A stretch of 64,000 nucleotides of DNA, from positions 1 to 64,000 of the forward strand of contig NZ_VRKN01000008.1 of the NCBI RefSeq assembly GCF_008080435.1, read 5' to 3'. Origin of the DNA: Enterobacter asburiae. Lineage in GTDB: Bacteria > Pseudomonadota > Gammaproteobacteria > Enterobacterales > Enterobacteriaceae. The notes under the pieces were generated by a model. That model was not told where the DNA came from and made no database searches. It saw nothing but the letters and a program-made list of their open reading frames with translations. The position numbers and the translations under genes are program-made. Below are positions 1-6,443 of this stretch, one piece after another. Each line of letters begins with the position of its first letter. Position 1 is the first letter of the stretch.

Positions 1-41
1 AGAAGAAACAGGACGCTCAGATTACAAACAGGCCAGAGTAA

Positions 42-313
42 TTGTCGCGATGCGGACGGGGTAATTGTCGCCTAATAGGGCAATTCTGGCGTTCAGATTT
101 CGGTCTGGAAAACGTGCCGGATGCCAGCGCTTTTCAGATGCCAGCCGCGCCGGGTAGCGCGACATTGTTGCTGCGCTATCAGGTAACGGAACTGACGCCA
201 GGCCAGCATGAACTCAGTACGGAAACGTTCGTCTGTTGCCCGGACAGAAGTACCCGGCTCAGGATGACGGCTTACTGGCTGTTAATACGGGTGGGCAGCG
301 GCTGGATCCGTAG
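42..313 (+). pseudogene. Frameshifted protein remnant, unrecognised
   Basis: A plausible coding stretch runs in one frame from about 90 to 205 (reading FGLENVPDASAFQMP, then LLLRYQVTELTPGQHEL) and resumes in another frame at about 207, reading LLPGQKYPAQDDGLLAV and ending in LDP with a TAG at 311-313. Both parts look like ordinary protein but are out of frame with each other, so a single insertion or deletion near 203-212 has probably broken one gene. I do not recognise the family. No convincing start or ribosome site is visible; an 11-base direct repeat GTAATTGTCGC lies at 38-48 and 61-71. It could instead be a sequencing error in an intact gene. Confidence 0.35.
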
Positions 314-397
314 AAGGACGCTGGAGGCTGTCAGGTCGAGTGTTGAAAATCAGAGGTGAGGTATGCCTGTGAAATACCCTGAATACTGGAGGTTTCG

Positions 398-656
398 ATG
401 ACTATACGAGTTATTACATTTTTGCTCATACTCGGCGCATTTGCTGTAAATGCTGCTGACGGCGTTTTGAACGCTCACGAACGGTGAAGCGGGTTTTGAG
501 GTTGAATTTGAAGGGAGTATGGGCAGGCTGCCATATAAAACTCAGGTGCCATTACCCTTTAAAAATAAAAAACCCGCACAGGTGCGGGTTAATTTTTTAT
601 CAGTACAGCTTAACTGCTCGGACTATTGTCTTCATCGCTATCGTACGCCACACTGA
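398..656 (+). pseudogene. Secreted small protein, frameshifted
   Basis: ATG at 398 follows a good ribosome site (CTGGAGG, 386-392) and opens a clear signal peptide, MTIRVITFLLILGAFAVNAA, ending in an AxA-type cleavage site. That frame stops at 485-487 after 29 residues. The next frame stays open from 474 to 656 and reads like the rest of a protein (NGEAGFEVEFEGS, then PYKTQVPLPF). A +1 shift near 474-485 would join them into an exported protein of about 85 residues. The last third overlaps the terminator of the cold-shock gene, so the true end is uncertain. The family is not recognised. It is the second broken frame in a row and suggests a decaying small operon. Confidence 0.35.
561..597 (-). 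terminator. Terminator of the cold-shock gene
   Basis: A 9-bp perfect stem AACCCGCAC / GTGCGGGTT (571-579 and 582-590) is flanked by A- and T-runs on both sides. On the minus strand it is followed by a T-run, as expected downstream of the Csp gene ending at 670. It may also stop plus-strand readthrough. Confidence 0.75.
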
Positions 657-669
657 TATTTAGCGCGGG

Positions 670-882
670 TTACAGTGGAGAAACATTTCCAGCTGCAGGA
701 CCTTTTGCGCCATTCTCAATGATAAAGGAAACTTTCTGACCTTCATCAAGCGTTTTGAAGTTGTCGCTCTGAATAGCAGAGAAGTGTACGAATACATCTT
801 TGCTGCCGTCGTCAGGGGTGATAAAGCCAAAACCTTTATCTGCGTTGAACCATTTTACTAAACCAGTCATTTTATTAGACAT
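670..882 (-). CDS. CspA-family cold-shock protein
   Basis: 70-residue single cold-shock domain, an RNA/ssDNA-binding OB fold that acts as an RNA chaperone in the cytoplasm. RNP1 (KGFGFI, about residues 16-21) and RNP2 (VFVHF, about 30-34) are intact, and the N-terminal [20 protein letters not shown] matches E. coli CspB/CspG. The C-terminal half (KGPAAGNV) is nearer CspA, so the exact paralogue cannot be fixed. The start has AAGGA eight bases upstream. The gene is preceded by a leader of about 170 bases with a cold box, which points to a cold-inducible member rather than CspC/CspE. It is monocistronic, with its own terminator. Confidence 0.9.
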   Translation of the reverse strand: MSNKMTGLVKWFNADKGFGFITPDDGSKDVFVHFSAIQSDNFKTLDEGQKVSFIIENGAKGPAAGNVSPL

Positions 883-1058
883 AGATAAATCCTTAATTTA
901 TGAGCCACTTAAGCGCGGCGATGATGGCCTGTATTTCGAGAGTTACTTATTTGGCACTTAGGAGGAGGCTCACGAAGAAGGAGTATCTATGGATAACACC
1001 TGAACTGAGGACTGCTTTACTAAAACTGCTTTCATAAGGTCTGTATTCCAAACCGATG
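883..1058 (-). promoter_or_regulatory. Long cold-shock 5' UTR with cold box
   Basis: Read on the minus strand, 1050-1038 is TGGAATACAGACC, followed by TTATGAAAGCAG. This parallels the E. coli cspA cold box (TACAGACC followed by an AAAGCAG stretch) at the very 5' end of the cspA mRNA. The leader runs about 170 bases to the ATG at 882, close to the 159 bases of E. coli cspA. By analogy it acts as a temperature-sensing leader controlling mRNA stability and translation. Seen: the motif and its distance. Inferred: the thermosensor function. Confidence 0.7.
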
Positions 1059-1063
1059 ACGCT

Positions 1064-1092
1064 ATTAAGACACAGCGAAATTTATTGCGCAA
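1064..1092 (-). promoter_or_regulatory. Candidate csp promoter
   Basis: On the minus strand, -10 CTTAAT (1069-1064, preceded by TGTGT) lies 17 bases downstream of TTGCGC (1092-1087). An AT-rich stretch lies further upstream (1093-1125), as at E. coli cspA. Initiation would fall close to the cold box at 1050. Confidence 0.5.
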
Positions 1093-1597
1093 TGATTATT
1101 ATTATTTATTTTAACCATTTAAACGCCCGGATGGCTGCTCGCGGTGCCAGACATCGTTCTGGCTTGAGGTCTACCAGGTACTGCAAAATGGCTACGCTTT
1201 CACTCTGCCGGGAATTTGGACTGGTTTGTTCGGCGGAGGGGAAATCTTCCCTGGCGACGCAGACGTGAGTAGAAGGGTTGCTCAAAATGAAAAGGTCTGC
1301 ATAAGGAGTAACCGCGGTGCAAACTGTGCCCGGCGGCGCTGCGCTTGCGCGGGCCTACGGTTCGTGTCGCGGGTAGGTTGGTTGGCGGTTTTGTAGGCCG
1401 GGTAAGGCGTAGACGCCACCCGGCAATGCCCTTCTGGAAGCCGCCTCGCAAACCTGCAAGCAACCTTATGTAATTCAGGGCTATCCCTTTTCATCCCTTC
1501 TTCGCGATCTTAAAGTGCCTGCGTTGCGGCACGTCCGTAACCGGGCGTAGGAACCCGTTAGCATAACATGACATTTTTAGGACAAAGAGGATGCTAA
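1093..1597. other. Gene-poor gap with a REP pair
   Basis: No convincing gene is seen. Open frames on both strands here lack ribosome sites and have low-quality composition. The only structured element is the inverted REP pair at 1328-1424. The last 20 bases before 1598 carry the ribosome site AGAGGA for the downstream gene. Confidence 0.5.
1328..1424. repeat. REP/BIME inverted pair
   Basis: Two REP-type units face each other. At 1328-1360 GCCCGGCGGCGCTGCGCTTG runs on to GGGCCTAC; at 1393-1424 GTAGGCCGGGTAAGGCGTAG runs on to CCACCCGGC. Both match the enterobacterial REP consensus GCCGGATGGCGGCNNNNGCC-CCGGC type. They sit in an untranslated gap. Confidence 0.8.
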
Positions 1598-2059
1598 ATG
1601 GCTACTACCCCTGAATTTTCTTACGCGCTCTCTGAAGAAAGCGCTGTTCATCACCTCATCAACAATTCAATTTCTGATTCTGATTCTGCGGATCTCTTCG
1701 AACTGGCCGATGCCTGCACCGCTTATGTGAGCGTGCTGGTGGAAACTGACGACGCAGTGACGTTTGCCACACTCTGCGAGCGTTTGTTGGCAGCGCTTAA
1801 GCGGCTGCGTGAATGCTGCGATTCTGAACTCCCGACCTATCTGGTTGAACGGCTTATTGCCGGGGAAAAGATTACCTCGTGCGTGCCGGACTGTTGGCAA
1901 GAGACGACACTACAGGTGGACTATGCCGTGGCGTTAACGCTTGCGGTAATGGGTGGGACGTTGCCTGCAAGCGTGGCGAAAGAGCTGACCGGGCTGCTGC
2001 ATGACATGGTCTGGCTGTTGGCGGAGTTTGTGAAGGAGCCGTATATCACGGCGCACTGA
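1598..2059 (+). CDS. Hypothetical acidic protein, 153 aa
   Basis: ATG at 1598 follows AGAGGA with seven-base spacing. The protein is acidic and largely helical by eye, with no signal peptide and no membrane segment. A serine/aspartate stretch (about residues 24-31, SISDSDSA) is followed by a cysteine-containing helical part (CTAYVSVL, CERLLAALKRLRECC). Several Cys residues (about 40, 60, 73, 74, 94, 98) could bind metal or form disulfides, but no CxxC pair is present. I do not recognise the family. It stands alone between the REP gap and the acuI promoter, with no operon partner. Third-position GC bias is like that of core genes, so it is probably a true gene. Confidence 0.6.
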   Translation: MATTPEFSYALSEESAVHHLINNSISDSDSADLFELADACTAYVSVLVETDDAVTFATLCERLLAALKRLRECCDSELPTYLVERLIAGEKITSCVPDCWQETTLQVDYAVALTLAVMGGTLPASVAKELTGLLHDMVWLLAEFVKEPYITAH

Positions 2060-2364
2060 GGCGGCTGATAGGGGCCGGAGTTCTGCTGGATAAGAAGCAA
2101 AATTTCGGCCTTACGCAAAGAACAACGTTGTTTGTTGAATGTCCGTTAAGAGCGAGGAGCAGACCAACTAATCTAAGCCTGCTTGTTTTATCTCATCATC
2201 AGCAACACCCTGAAGCATCGACTGTGTATCTTGCAGGACCGCTAACTTTGCCACCTGCATAATTGAAAACCGAATCTGGCTTGATATTGATCAAAAAAGA
2301 CAGATTTAACTTGATGAAAAGAATGATAATTCTTGTGTACTGACAAAACGCTGGGATAGTAGCG
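2060..2364. other. Intergenic gap before acuI
   Basis: Low-GC stretch after 2160 with no supported gene on either strand. It ends in the acuI promoter. No terminator with a T-run was found for the upstream gene. Confidence 0.4.
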
Positions 2365-2393
2365 TTGATTATTAGACGATCGGTCAATATTAT
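2365..2393 (+). promoter_or_regulatory. acuI promoter with embedded TetR-type operator
   Basis: TTGATT (2365-2370) and TATTAT (2388-2393) are separated by exactly 17 bases. The spacer contains the dyad TAGAC-GATCG-GTCAA (2373-2387), of the form bound by many TetR-family repressors (TAGAC-N5-GTCTA). A repressor here would block RNA polymerase directly. The neighbouring AcuR-like protein (3487-4143) is the obvious candidate. Confidence 0.6.
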
Positions 2394-2445
2394 TTATTGA
2401 CTACTATATAGCTAAACGGCATACGACCAAAAAGACGAGGTAATA

Positions 2446-3429
2446 GTGTTTAAATCTTTATTAATCAACAAAACAGATGATCGCTACAGTACGCAACTTG
2501 CTGAAATCGCTGAAAGTGAGCTGCCGCAGGGGGATGTGGAGGTCAGTGTCGACTATTCATCTATCAACTACAAAGACGCACTGGCCATTACGGGCCGCGG
2601 GCCTATCGTCCGGCACTTTCCAATGGTGCCAGGCATTGATTTTGCCGGTACGGTGTCCGCCAGCTCACATCCTGAATATCAGACCGGAGATAAGGTCCTC
2701 CTGACCGGCTGGGGTGTAGGAGAAAAACACTGGGGTGGGCTTTCCGAAAAAGCGCGGGTAAAAGGAGACTGGCTGACGCCGCTCCCGGCTGGCGCAAACA
2801 GCAAACATGTAATGGCAATCGGAACAGCTGGTTTTACCGCGATGCTGTGTGTCGACGCATTATTGAGTCATGGTATTAAGCCTGAAGATGGTCCGGTACT
2901 TGTTACTGGTGCCAGCGGAGGTGTCGGGAGTATTGCAGCCATGATCCTTGCGTCGATGGGTTACCGCGTGACCGCGTCTACTGGTCGTCCGGAAGAAGCC
3001 GCCTGGCTCTATAAGACGGTCGGTGTAGAGGAGATTATTAACCGTTCCGAGCTTTCCTCCCCTGGAAAACCGTTACAGAAAGAACGCTGGGCTGCCGCCA
3101 TTGATACAGTCGGCAGCCACACGCTTTGCAATGCCTGCGCCGGGGTGCGGTATGGCAGTATTGTTGCGGCCTGCGGCATGGCACAGGGTATGGAGCTGAT
3201 GGGTAATGTGGCTCCGTTTATCCTACGTGGCGTCACGCTTAAAGGGATTGACAGTGTCATGTTTGCGAAAGAAAAAAGAGCGGCGATCTGGCAGCAAGCG
3301 TTAACGTATTTACCAGAGTCCAGACTGGATAGCCTCACTACAGTATACCCGCTGAGTGAAGCCATCAATGTGGCCGAAAAACTACTGAGTGGCGGAATTC
3401 GCGGTCGGGCAGTAATTCAATGTAGCTAA
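2446..3429 (+). CDS. acuI: Acrylyl-CoA reductase AcuI/YhdH-like
   Basis: 327-residue zinc-independent medium-chain reductase of the YhdH/AcuI branch. The family reduces the toxic acrylyl-CoA to propionyl-CoA with NADPH in the cytoplasm. Seen: an N-terminal GroES-like domain (YSSINYKDALAITG, about 39-52; MVPGIDFAGTV, 61-71), then a Rossmann fold with VTGASGGVGSIAA (about 153-165) and STGRPEE as the likely NADPH phosphate-binding loop (about 178-184). Length fits the family (about 324-330). It starts with GTG at 2446, with GACGAGG six bases upstream. It faces a TetR-family gene very like Rhodobacter AcuR, so the two probably form an acrylate or related enoyl-CoA detoxification switch. E. coli has yhdH elsewhere without such a regulator, so this may be a second copy. 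Confidence 0.82.
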   Translation: MFKSLLINKTDDRYSTQLAEIAESELPQGDVEVSVDYSSINYKDALAITGRGPIVRHFPMVPGIDFAGTVSASSHPEYQTGDKVLLTGWGVGEKHWGGLSEKARVKGDWLTPLPAGANSKHVMAIGTAGFTAMLCVDALLSHGIKPEDGPVLVTGASGGVGSIAAMILASMGYRVTASTGRPEEAAWLYKTVGVEEIINRSELSSPGKPLQKERWAAAIDTVGSHTLCNACAGVRYGSIVAACGMAQGMELMGNVAPFILRGVTLKGIDSVMFAKEKRAAIWQQALTYLPESRLDSLTTVYPLSEAINVAEKLLSGGIRGRAVIQCS

Positions 3430-3469
3430 TCAATGGATACCAGGCTCAGCTTGGGTTTATTACTTTTAC

Positions 3470-3488
3470 GGGGCCGCGGCCCCTTTTT
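3470..3488 (+). terminator. Terminator between acuI and acuR
   Basis: A GC palindrome GGGGCCGCGGCCCC (3470-3483) is followed by TTTTT (3484-3488). It ends acuI transcription and overlaps the stop codon of the convergent regulator by two bases. Confidence 0.75.
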
Positions 3489-4143
3489 ACTGTTCAGCTG
3501 TCGCTTCCTGAGAGGGCTGATAGTGTACTGACGTTTTGAAATAGCTCCAGAAGTCGCATACAGGTTGAGTTGAACAATATAGTTTGGCACGCATTACGGC
3601 ACCTTCCCAGCCACTCCAGAAAATAGCCGCCAGTTGTGTATCATTCATATTTGAACTTATTTCGCCCGAAGATAACGCGTCGGACAGACAGGTCGCGACA
3701 AGTGCCTGCCAGCTCTCAAGAATATTCTGTAGCAATTTAATAAAGGATTGCGGAAGCCCCGGACTCTCCTGCATCATATTTCCAACCAGGCAGCCGCGGG
3801 TGAAATTGTATTTTTTAATCCCCTCGCAGGCATCATTGATGAAATTGTCCAGACGTACCATTGGTGTGCAGGATGATTCATGTAGATGTTTTTTGAGTTT
3901 ATGCTCGAAGAAACTGTCATAGGCATTCAGAACAGTCTGAGCATATTCCTCTTTACTCTTGAAGTAGTAATAAAATGAGCCTTTAGGAACATTGGCATTT
4001 TTAACAATGGCATCGACTCCCGTCGCAAGAAAACCATTCTGCGTCAGCAGTTCAAGTCCGCTGCGGATAAGGTCATTACGAGTATCTGCATAGGTACTTT
4101 CTGTCTTTCGCGGCCTTCCCCGTCCGCGATTTTCGCCTGTCAT
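3487..4143 (-). CDS. acuR: TetR-family repressor, AcuR-like
   Basis: 218 residues. A basic N-terminal arm (GRGRPRK) leads into a TetR HTH at about 25-65 (GVDAIVKNANVPKGSFYYYF, the recognition helix region). The ligand domain carries the AcuR-type signature FTRGCLVGNMMQE (about 113-125) and AIFWSGWEGAVMRAKL (about 174-189), which I recall in Rhodobacter AcuR, the acrylate-responsive repressor. ATG at 4143 has CAGGAG upstream. It is convergent with the AcuI-like gene, whose promoter holds a fitting operator. No matching dyad was seen in front of the repressor itself, so it may not be autoregulated. The inducer (acrylate or similar) is inferred from the family. Confidence 0.75.
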   Translation of the reverse strand: MTGENRGRGRPRKTESTYADTRNDLIRSGLELLTQNGFLATGVDAIVKNANVPKGSFYYYFKSKEEYAQTVLNAYDSFFEHKLKKHLHESSCTPMVRLDNFINDACEGIKKYNFTRGCLVGNMMQESPGLPQSFIKLLQNILESWQALVATCLSDALSSGEISSNMNDTQLAAIFWSGWEGAVMRAKLYCSTQPVCDFWSYFKTSVHYQPSQEATAEQ

Positions 4144-4518
4144 GACTCATCTCCTGCATTTTATTAACGCAAAAGAATAAGTGATTTTGCGCGAGAGCTT
4201 CAATCAGTTTATCCCCGGCGGTGGCGAAGTGGTCGCTTTTGCCGACTGGACAGTGGCATTGCCTGCCGCCATAACGCCATCGCTGAGCAGTGCAGAATTA
4301 GCAACGTCCGCTTCTGGCTGTGAGTAAAATCATCACCTACCGCACTCCTTCTCAACATACAATTCCTGAATAAGCTACGCAAATCAAACAAATACCCCAA
4401 GCCAGGCTATACCTACCACTTTAATCTCAAGCTACCCCAACTTAAAGTGCTCGCACTCAATACACGAGCGCAATTATCACGAACATGTAGAAACTCCACT
4501 TCTCTCACAGTTTCCACA
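4144..4518. other. Gap with possible gene debris
   Basis: No supported gene. A short plus-strand frame (4181-4327) reads protein-like in places (FIPGGGEVVAFADWT) but has no ribosome site and matches nothing I know; it may be debris of a lost gene. The region from 4380 to 4518 is AT-rich and contains an unpaired copy of the half-site GTTTCCA (4511-4517) upstream of the higBA promoter. Confidence 0.35.
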
Positions 4519-4565
4519 TTGTCAACTCACCAACCATAACCTATAATGTTTCCAGCCTGGAAACA
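4519..4565 (+). promoter_or_regulatory. higBA promoter and operator
   Basis: TTGTCA (4519-4524), a 17-base spacer and a perfect TATAAT (4542-4547) form an almost consensus sigma-70 promoter. A perfect dyad TGTTTCCA-GCC-TGGAAACA (4547-4565) starts on the last base of the -10 box, the classic position for toxin-antitoxin autorepression. The toxin ribosome site follows directly. Confidence 0.8.
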
Positions 4566-4575
4566 AGGGGCAAGG

Positions 4576-4887
4576 ATGCACGTAGTCTCAAGAGCGCCTT
4601 TCGAAACAGCGACCAGAAACTTTCCCAATCAAGCACTCGCCCTGGAGGATCTTTACCGGGTGCTAAAGAAGGAACACTACCCCTCACCAGACGAGATGAG
4701 AAAGCGATTCCCCAGCCTGGACAGGATGAAATACCGGGAGAAATGGTGGGTCATAGATGTAGGCGGCGGGCATTTAAGAGTGATGTTTTTTGCTGATTTT
4801 GAGCGAGGAAAGATTTTCATCAAACACATCAGCACTCACGCAGAGTATGACAAGCTGACAGACCTCTACCGGAGAACAAAAGAATGA
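4576..4887 (+). CDS. higB: HigB-type mRNA interferase toxin
   Basis: 103-residue RelE-fold toxin of the HigB (YgjN) family, which cleaves mRNA on the ribosome. It aligns with E. coli HigB through MHxxSRAPFETA at the start, FPSLDRMKYREKWWVIDVGG (about 47-66), LRVMFFADFERGKIFIKHIS and the C-terminal THAEYDKL. The ATG at 4576 is preferred over one at 4546 because AAGGGGCAAGG precedes it, and because the earlier ATG lies inside the operator and promoter. Toxin-first order and a 4-base ATGA overlap with the antitoxin are typical of HigBA. Cognate partner: the HTH protein downstream. Confidence 0.88.
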   Translation: MHVVSRAPFETATRNFPNQALALEDLYRVLKKEHYPSPDEMRKRFPSLDRMKYREKWWVIDVGGGHLRVMFFADFERGKIFIKHISTHAEYDKLTDLYRRTKE

Positions 4888-5303
4888 ACTATGCAGCAGC
4901 CATCAAAGCGGCAAACGATCTGACAAACGCGCTCCCTTTCCTGGGTTCAAGCCCGTCGCGACGAGATTACGAGGATGCGCTTGCGCTGGTGGAGTATCTG
5001 ATCGAACACGAACCCGATAGCCCGCTGGTAGAGATGCTCACCGCCAAAATCGATAAATACGAAAACGAGTCTCTGGAGTTTGCAGAATTTAACGCGCGTA
5101 TTGCCAGCATTCCGTCAGGCGTTGCGTTATTGCGAACGCTGATGGATCAGCACCAACTCACTCAGAGTGACTTCGAGAACGAAATAGGCAAGAAGTCTCT
5201 GGTGAGTCGGATCCTTAACGGACAGCGTACGTTGACCCTGGATCATATGCGTGCGCTGGCGAAGCGTTTTGGTTTGCCGGTGAGTGCGTTTGTGGGGAAA
5301 TGA
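4884..5303 (+). CDS. higA: HigA-type antitoxin
   Basis: 139 residues, the length of E. coli HigA. An N-terminal region similar to the YgjM type (ALALVEYLIEHEPDSPLVEM) is followed by EFAEFNARI and a C-terminal XRE helix-turn-helix (about 92-130: LTQSDFENEIGKKSLVSRIL, then LTLDHMRALAKRFGLP). It neutralises the upstream toxin and, through the HTH, should bind the dyad at 4547-4565. The start codon overlaps the toxin stop, giving translational coupling. No T-run terminator is obvious immediately downstream. Confidence 0.88.
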   Translation: MNYAAAIKAANDLTNALPFLGSSPSRRDYEDALALVEYLIEHEPDSPLVEMLTAKIDKYENESLEFAEFNARIASIPSGVALLRTLMDQHQLTQSDFENEIGKKSLVSRILNGQRTLTLDHMRALAKRFGLPVSAFVGK

Positions 5304-5367
5304 TCAGGATGACATTGTGCGATCGAGTGAGTGTCTGCCGTTAATGTAAAACAGACATCACCTCTCT

Positions 5368-6231
5368 CTATCCCCCCACCGCCACGCTCGCCGACAGCCC
5401 CGCCACCAGCTCAACCCCCTCCGGCAACCTGTCGATATGAATGCGTACCGGCACGCGCTGCGCCAGCCGCACCCAGCTAAAGGTGGGCTCAACGTCAGGC
5501 AGACCCAGTCCGCCCGTCTCATCGTTGCTGTCCCCGATCCCATGCCCGATGCTCTCCACGTGACCCGTGATAACCGGCTCGTATCCCATCAACACCACCT
5601 GCGCGGCATCCCCGACGCGAATATGGCGCAGCTTGGTCTCCTCAAAGTACCCCACCACCCAGAAGCTGTGCGCATCGACGATGGCGACCTTTGTCTCCCC
5701 CGCTGTCGCATAGTCTCCGGGCCGAAGCCGCAGATGCGTAACGTACCCCGAGACCGGCGCACGCACGGTGGCGTGCGCCAGATTAAGCTCTGCCAGATCC
5801 AGCGCGGCCAGCGCGCCGTGATAATTGGCCGCCGCGACGTTCGCCGCGCTGCCGGTTTGCTGCAAATCCTCGCTGGAAATCGCGTTTTTAATCAGCGTGC
5901 GTCGGTGGGCCGCATCCTGGCGCATCAGCATCTCATGGCGTTTCGACTCAACGTCCGCCTGCGCGCTGACCACCGCCAGCTTAAGCCAGCGCGGATCGAT
6001 GACGTAAAGCACATCGCCCCGGTTCACCCACTGATTGTCCCGCACGGCCACGCTGATGACGGGCCCGGAGACGTCCGGCGCAATCTGCACCACATCCGCC
6101 CGCACGCGGCCGTCGCGGGTCCAAGGCGTTTGTGCGTAGTGTTTCCACATCATAAACGCCAGCAGCGTGGCCGCCGCGACAACGCTTAACGTCAGCGCAT
6201 AGCGAGCCAGTAAAGAGAGCAGTGATTTCAT
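5368..6231 (-). CDS. HlyD-family adaptor of aromatic-acid-type efflux pump
   Basis: 287-residue periplasmic adaptor, AaeA/YibH-like. One N-terminal membrane anchor (about 8-28) precedes a lipoyl half (TRDGRVRADVVQIAPDVSG, about 39-57), a short helical hairpin (about 85-150) and the second lipoyl half (ATVRAPVSGYVTHLRLRPGD). The C-terminal beta part contains SFWVVGYFEETKLRHIRVGD, typical of this family. It is the last gene of an operon behind a FUSC permease and a DUF1656 protein; its ATG overlaps the DUF1656 stop by four bases. With these it would span the envelope and export aromatic carboxylic acids or related weak acids; the substrate is inferred from AaeAB. Confidence 0.82.
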   Translation of the reverse strand: MKSLLSLLARYALTLSVVAAATLLAFMMWKHYAQTPWTRDGRVRADVVQIAPDVSGPVISVAVRDNQWVNRGDVLYVIDPRWLKLAVVSAQADVESKRHEMLMRQDAAHRRTLIKNAISSEDLQQTGSAANVAAANYHGALAALDLAELNLAHATVRAPVSGYVTHLRLRPGDYATAGETKVAIVDAHSFWVVGYFEETKLRHIRVGDAAQVVLMGYEPVITGHVESIGHGIGDSNDETGGLGLPDVEPTFSWVRLAQRVPVRIHIDRLPEGVELVAGLSASVAVGG

Positions 6232-6443
6232 GAAAATAACCCCAACGCGGTCAGACCCTGCATCAGCAGGAAAAAGGTGACAATCCAGGTTGAAACATCC
6301 ATCAGCGGGCGAAACGGCAAGCGCCGGTAGAGCCTGCTGAGAGAGAAAAGCGCGACGAGGCTCAGCGTGCAGACCAGCGCCGCGAGGGCGACCATCAGCA
6401 GTCCCGGAATAAAAATGCCGCTGATATTGAGATCGTTAACCAT
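6228..6443 (-). CDS. DUF1656 (AaeX-like) small membrane protein
   Basis: 71 residues with two hydrophobic segments (about 8-32 and 50-68) separated by the conserved basic RLYRRLPFRP loop. Start chosen at the ATG at 6443, giving MVNDLNISGIFIPG, the typical beginning of DUF1656 proteins; a longer frame upstream lies inside the permease gene. It overlaps the permease by eight bases and the adaptor by four. AaeX homologues accompany FUSC/HlyD pumps, but their exact role is not established. Confidence 0.8.
   Translation of the reverse strand: MVNDLNISGIFIPGLLMVALAALVCTLSLVALFSLSRLYRRLPFRPLMDVSTWIVTFFLLMQGLTALGLFS

Noticed and set aside
4181-4327. Short plus-strand frame with protein-like text beside acuR
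   Set aside because: No ribosome site, only 48 codons, no recognised family; kept only as a remark on the gap.
5437-6189. Long open frames antisense to the HlyD adaptor (and similar ones over the RND, usher and PanE genes)
   Set aside because: High-GC shadow frames of real genes: no ribosome sites, Arg/His-rich composition, no family.
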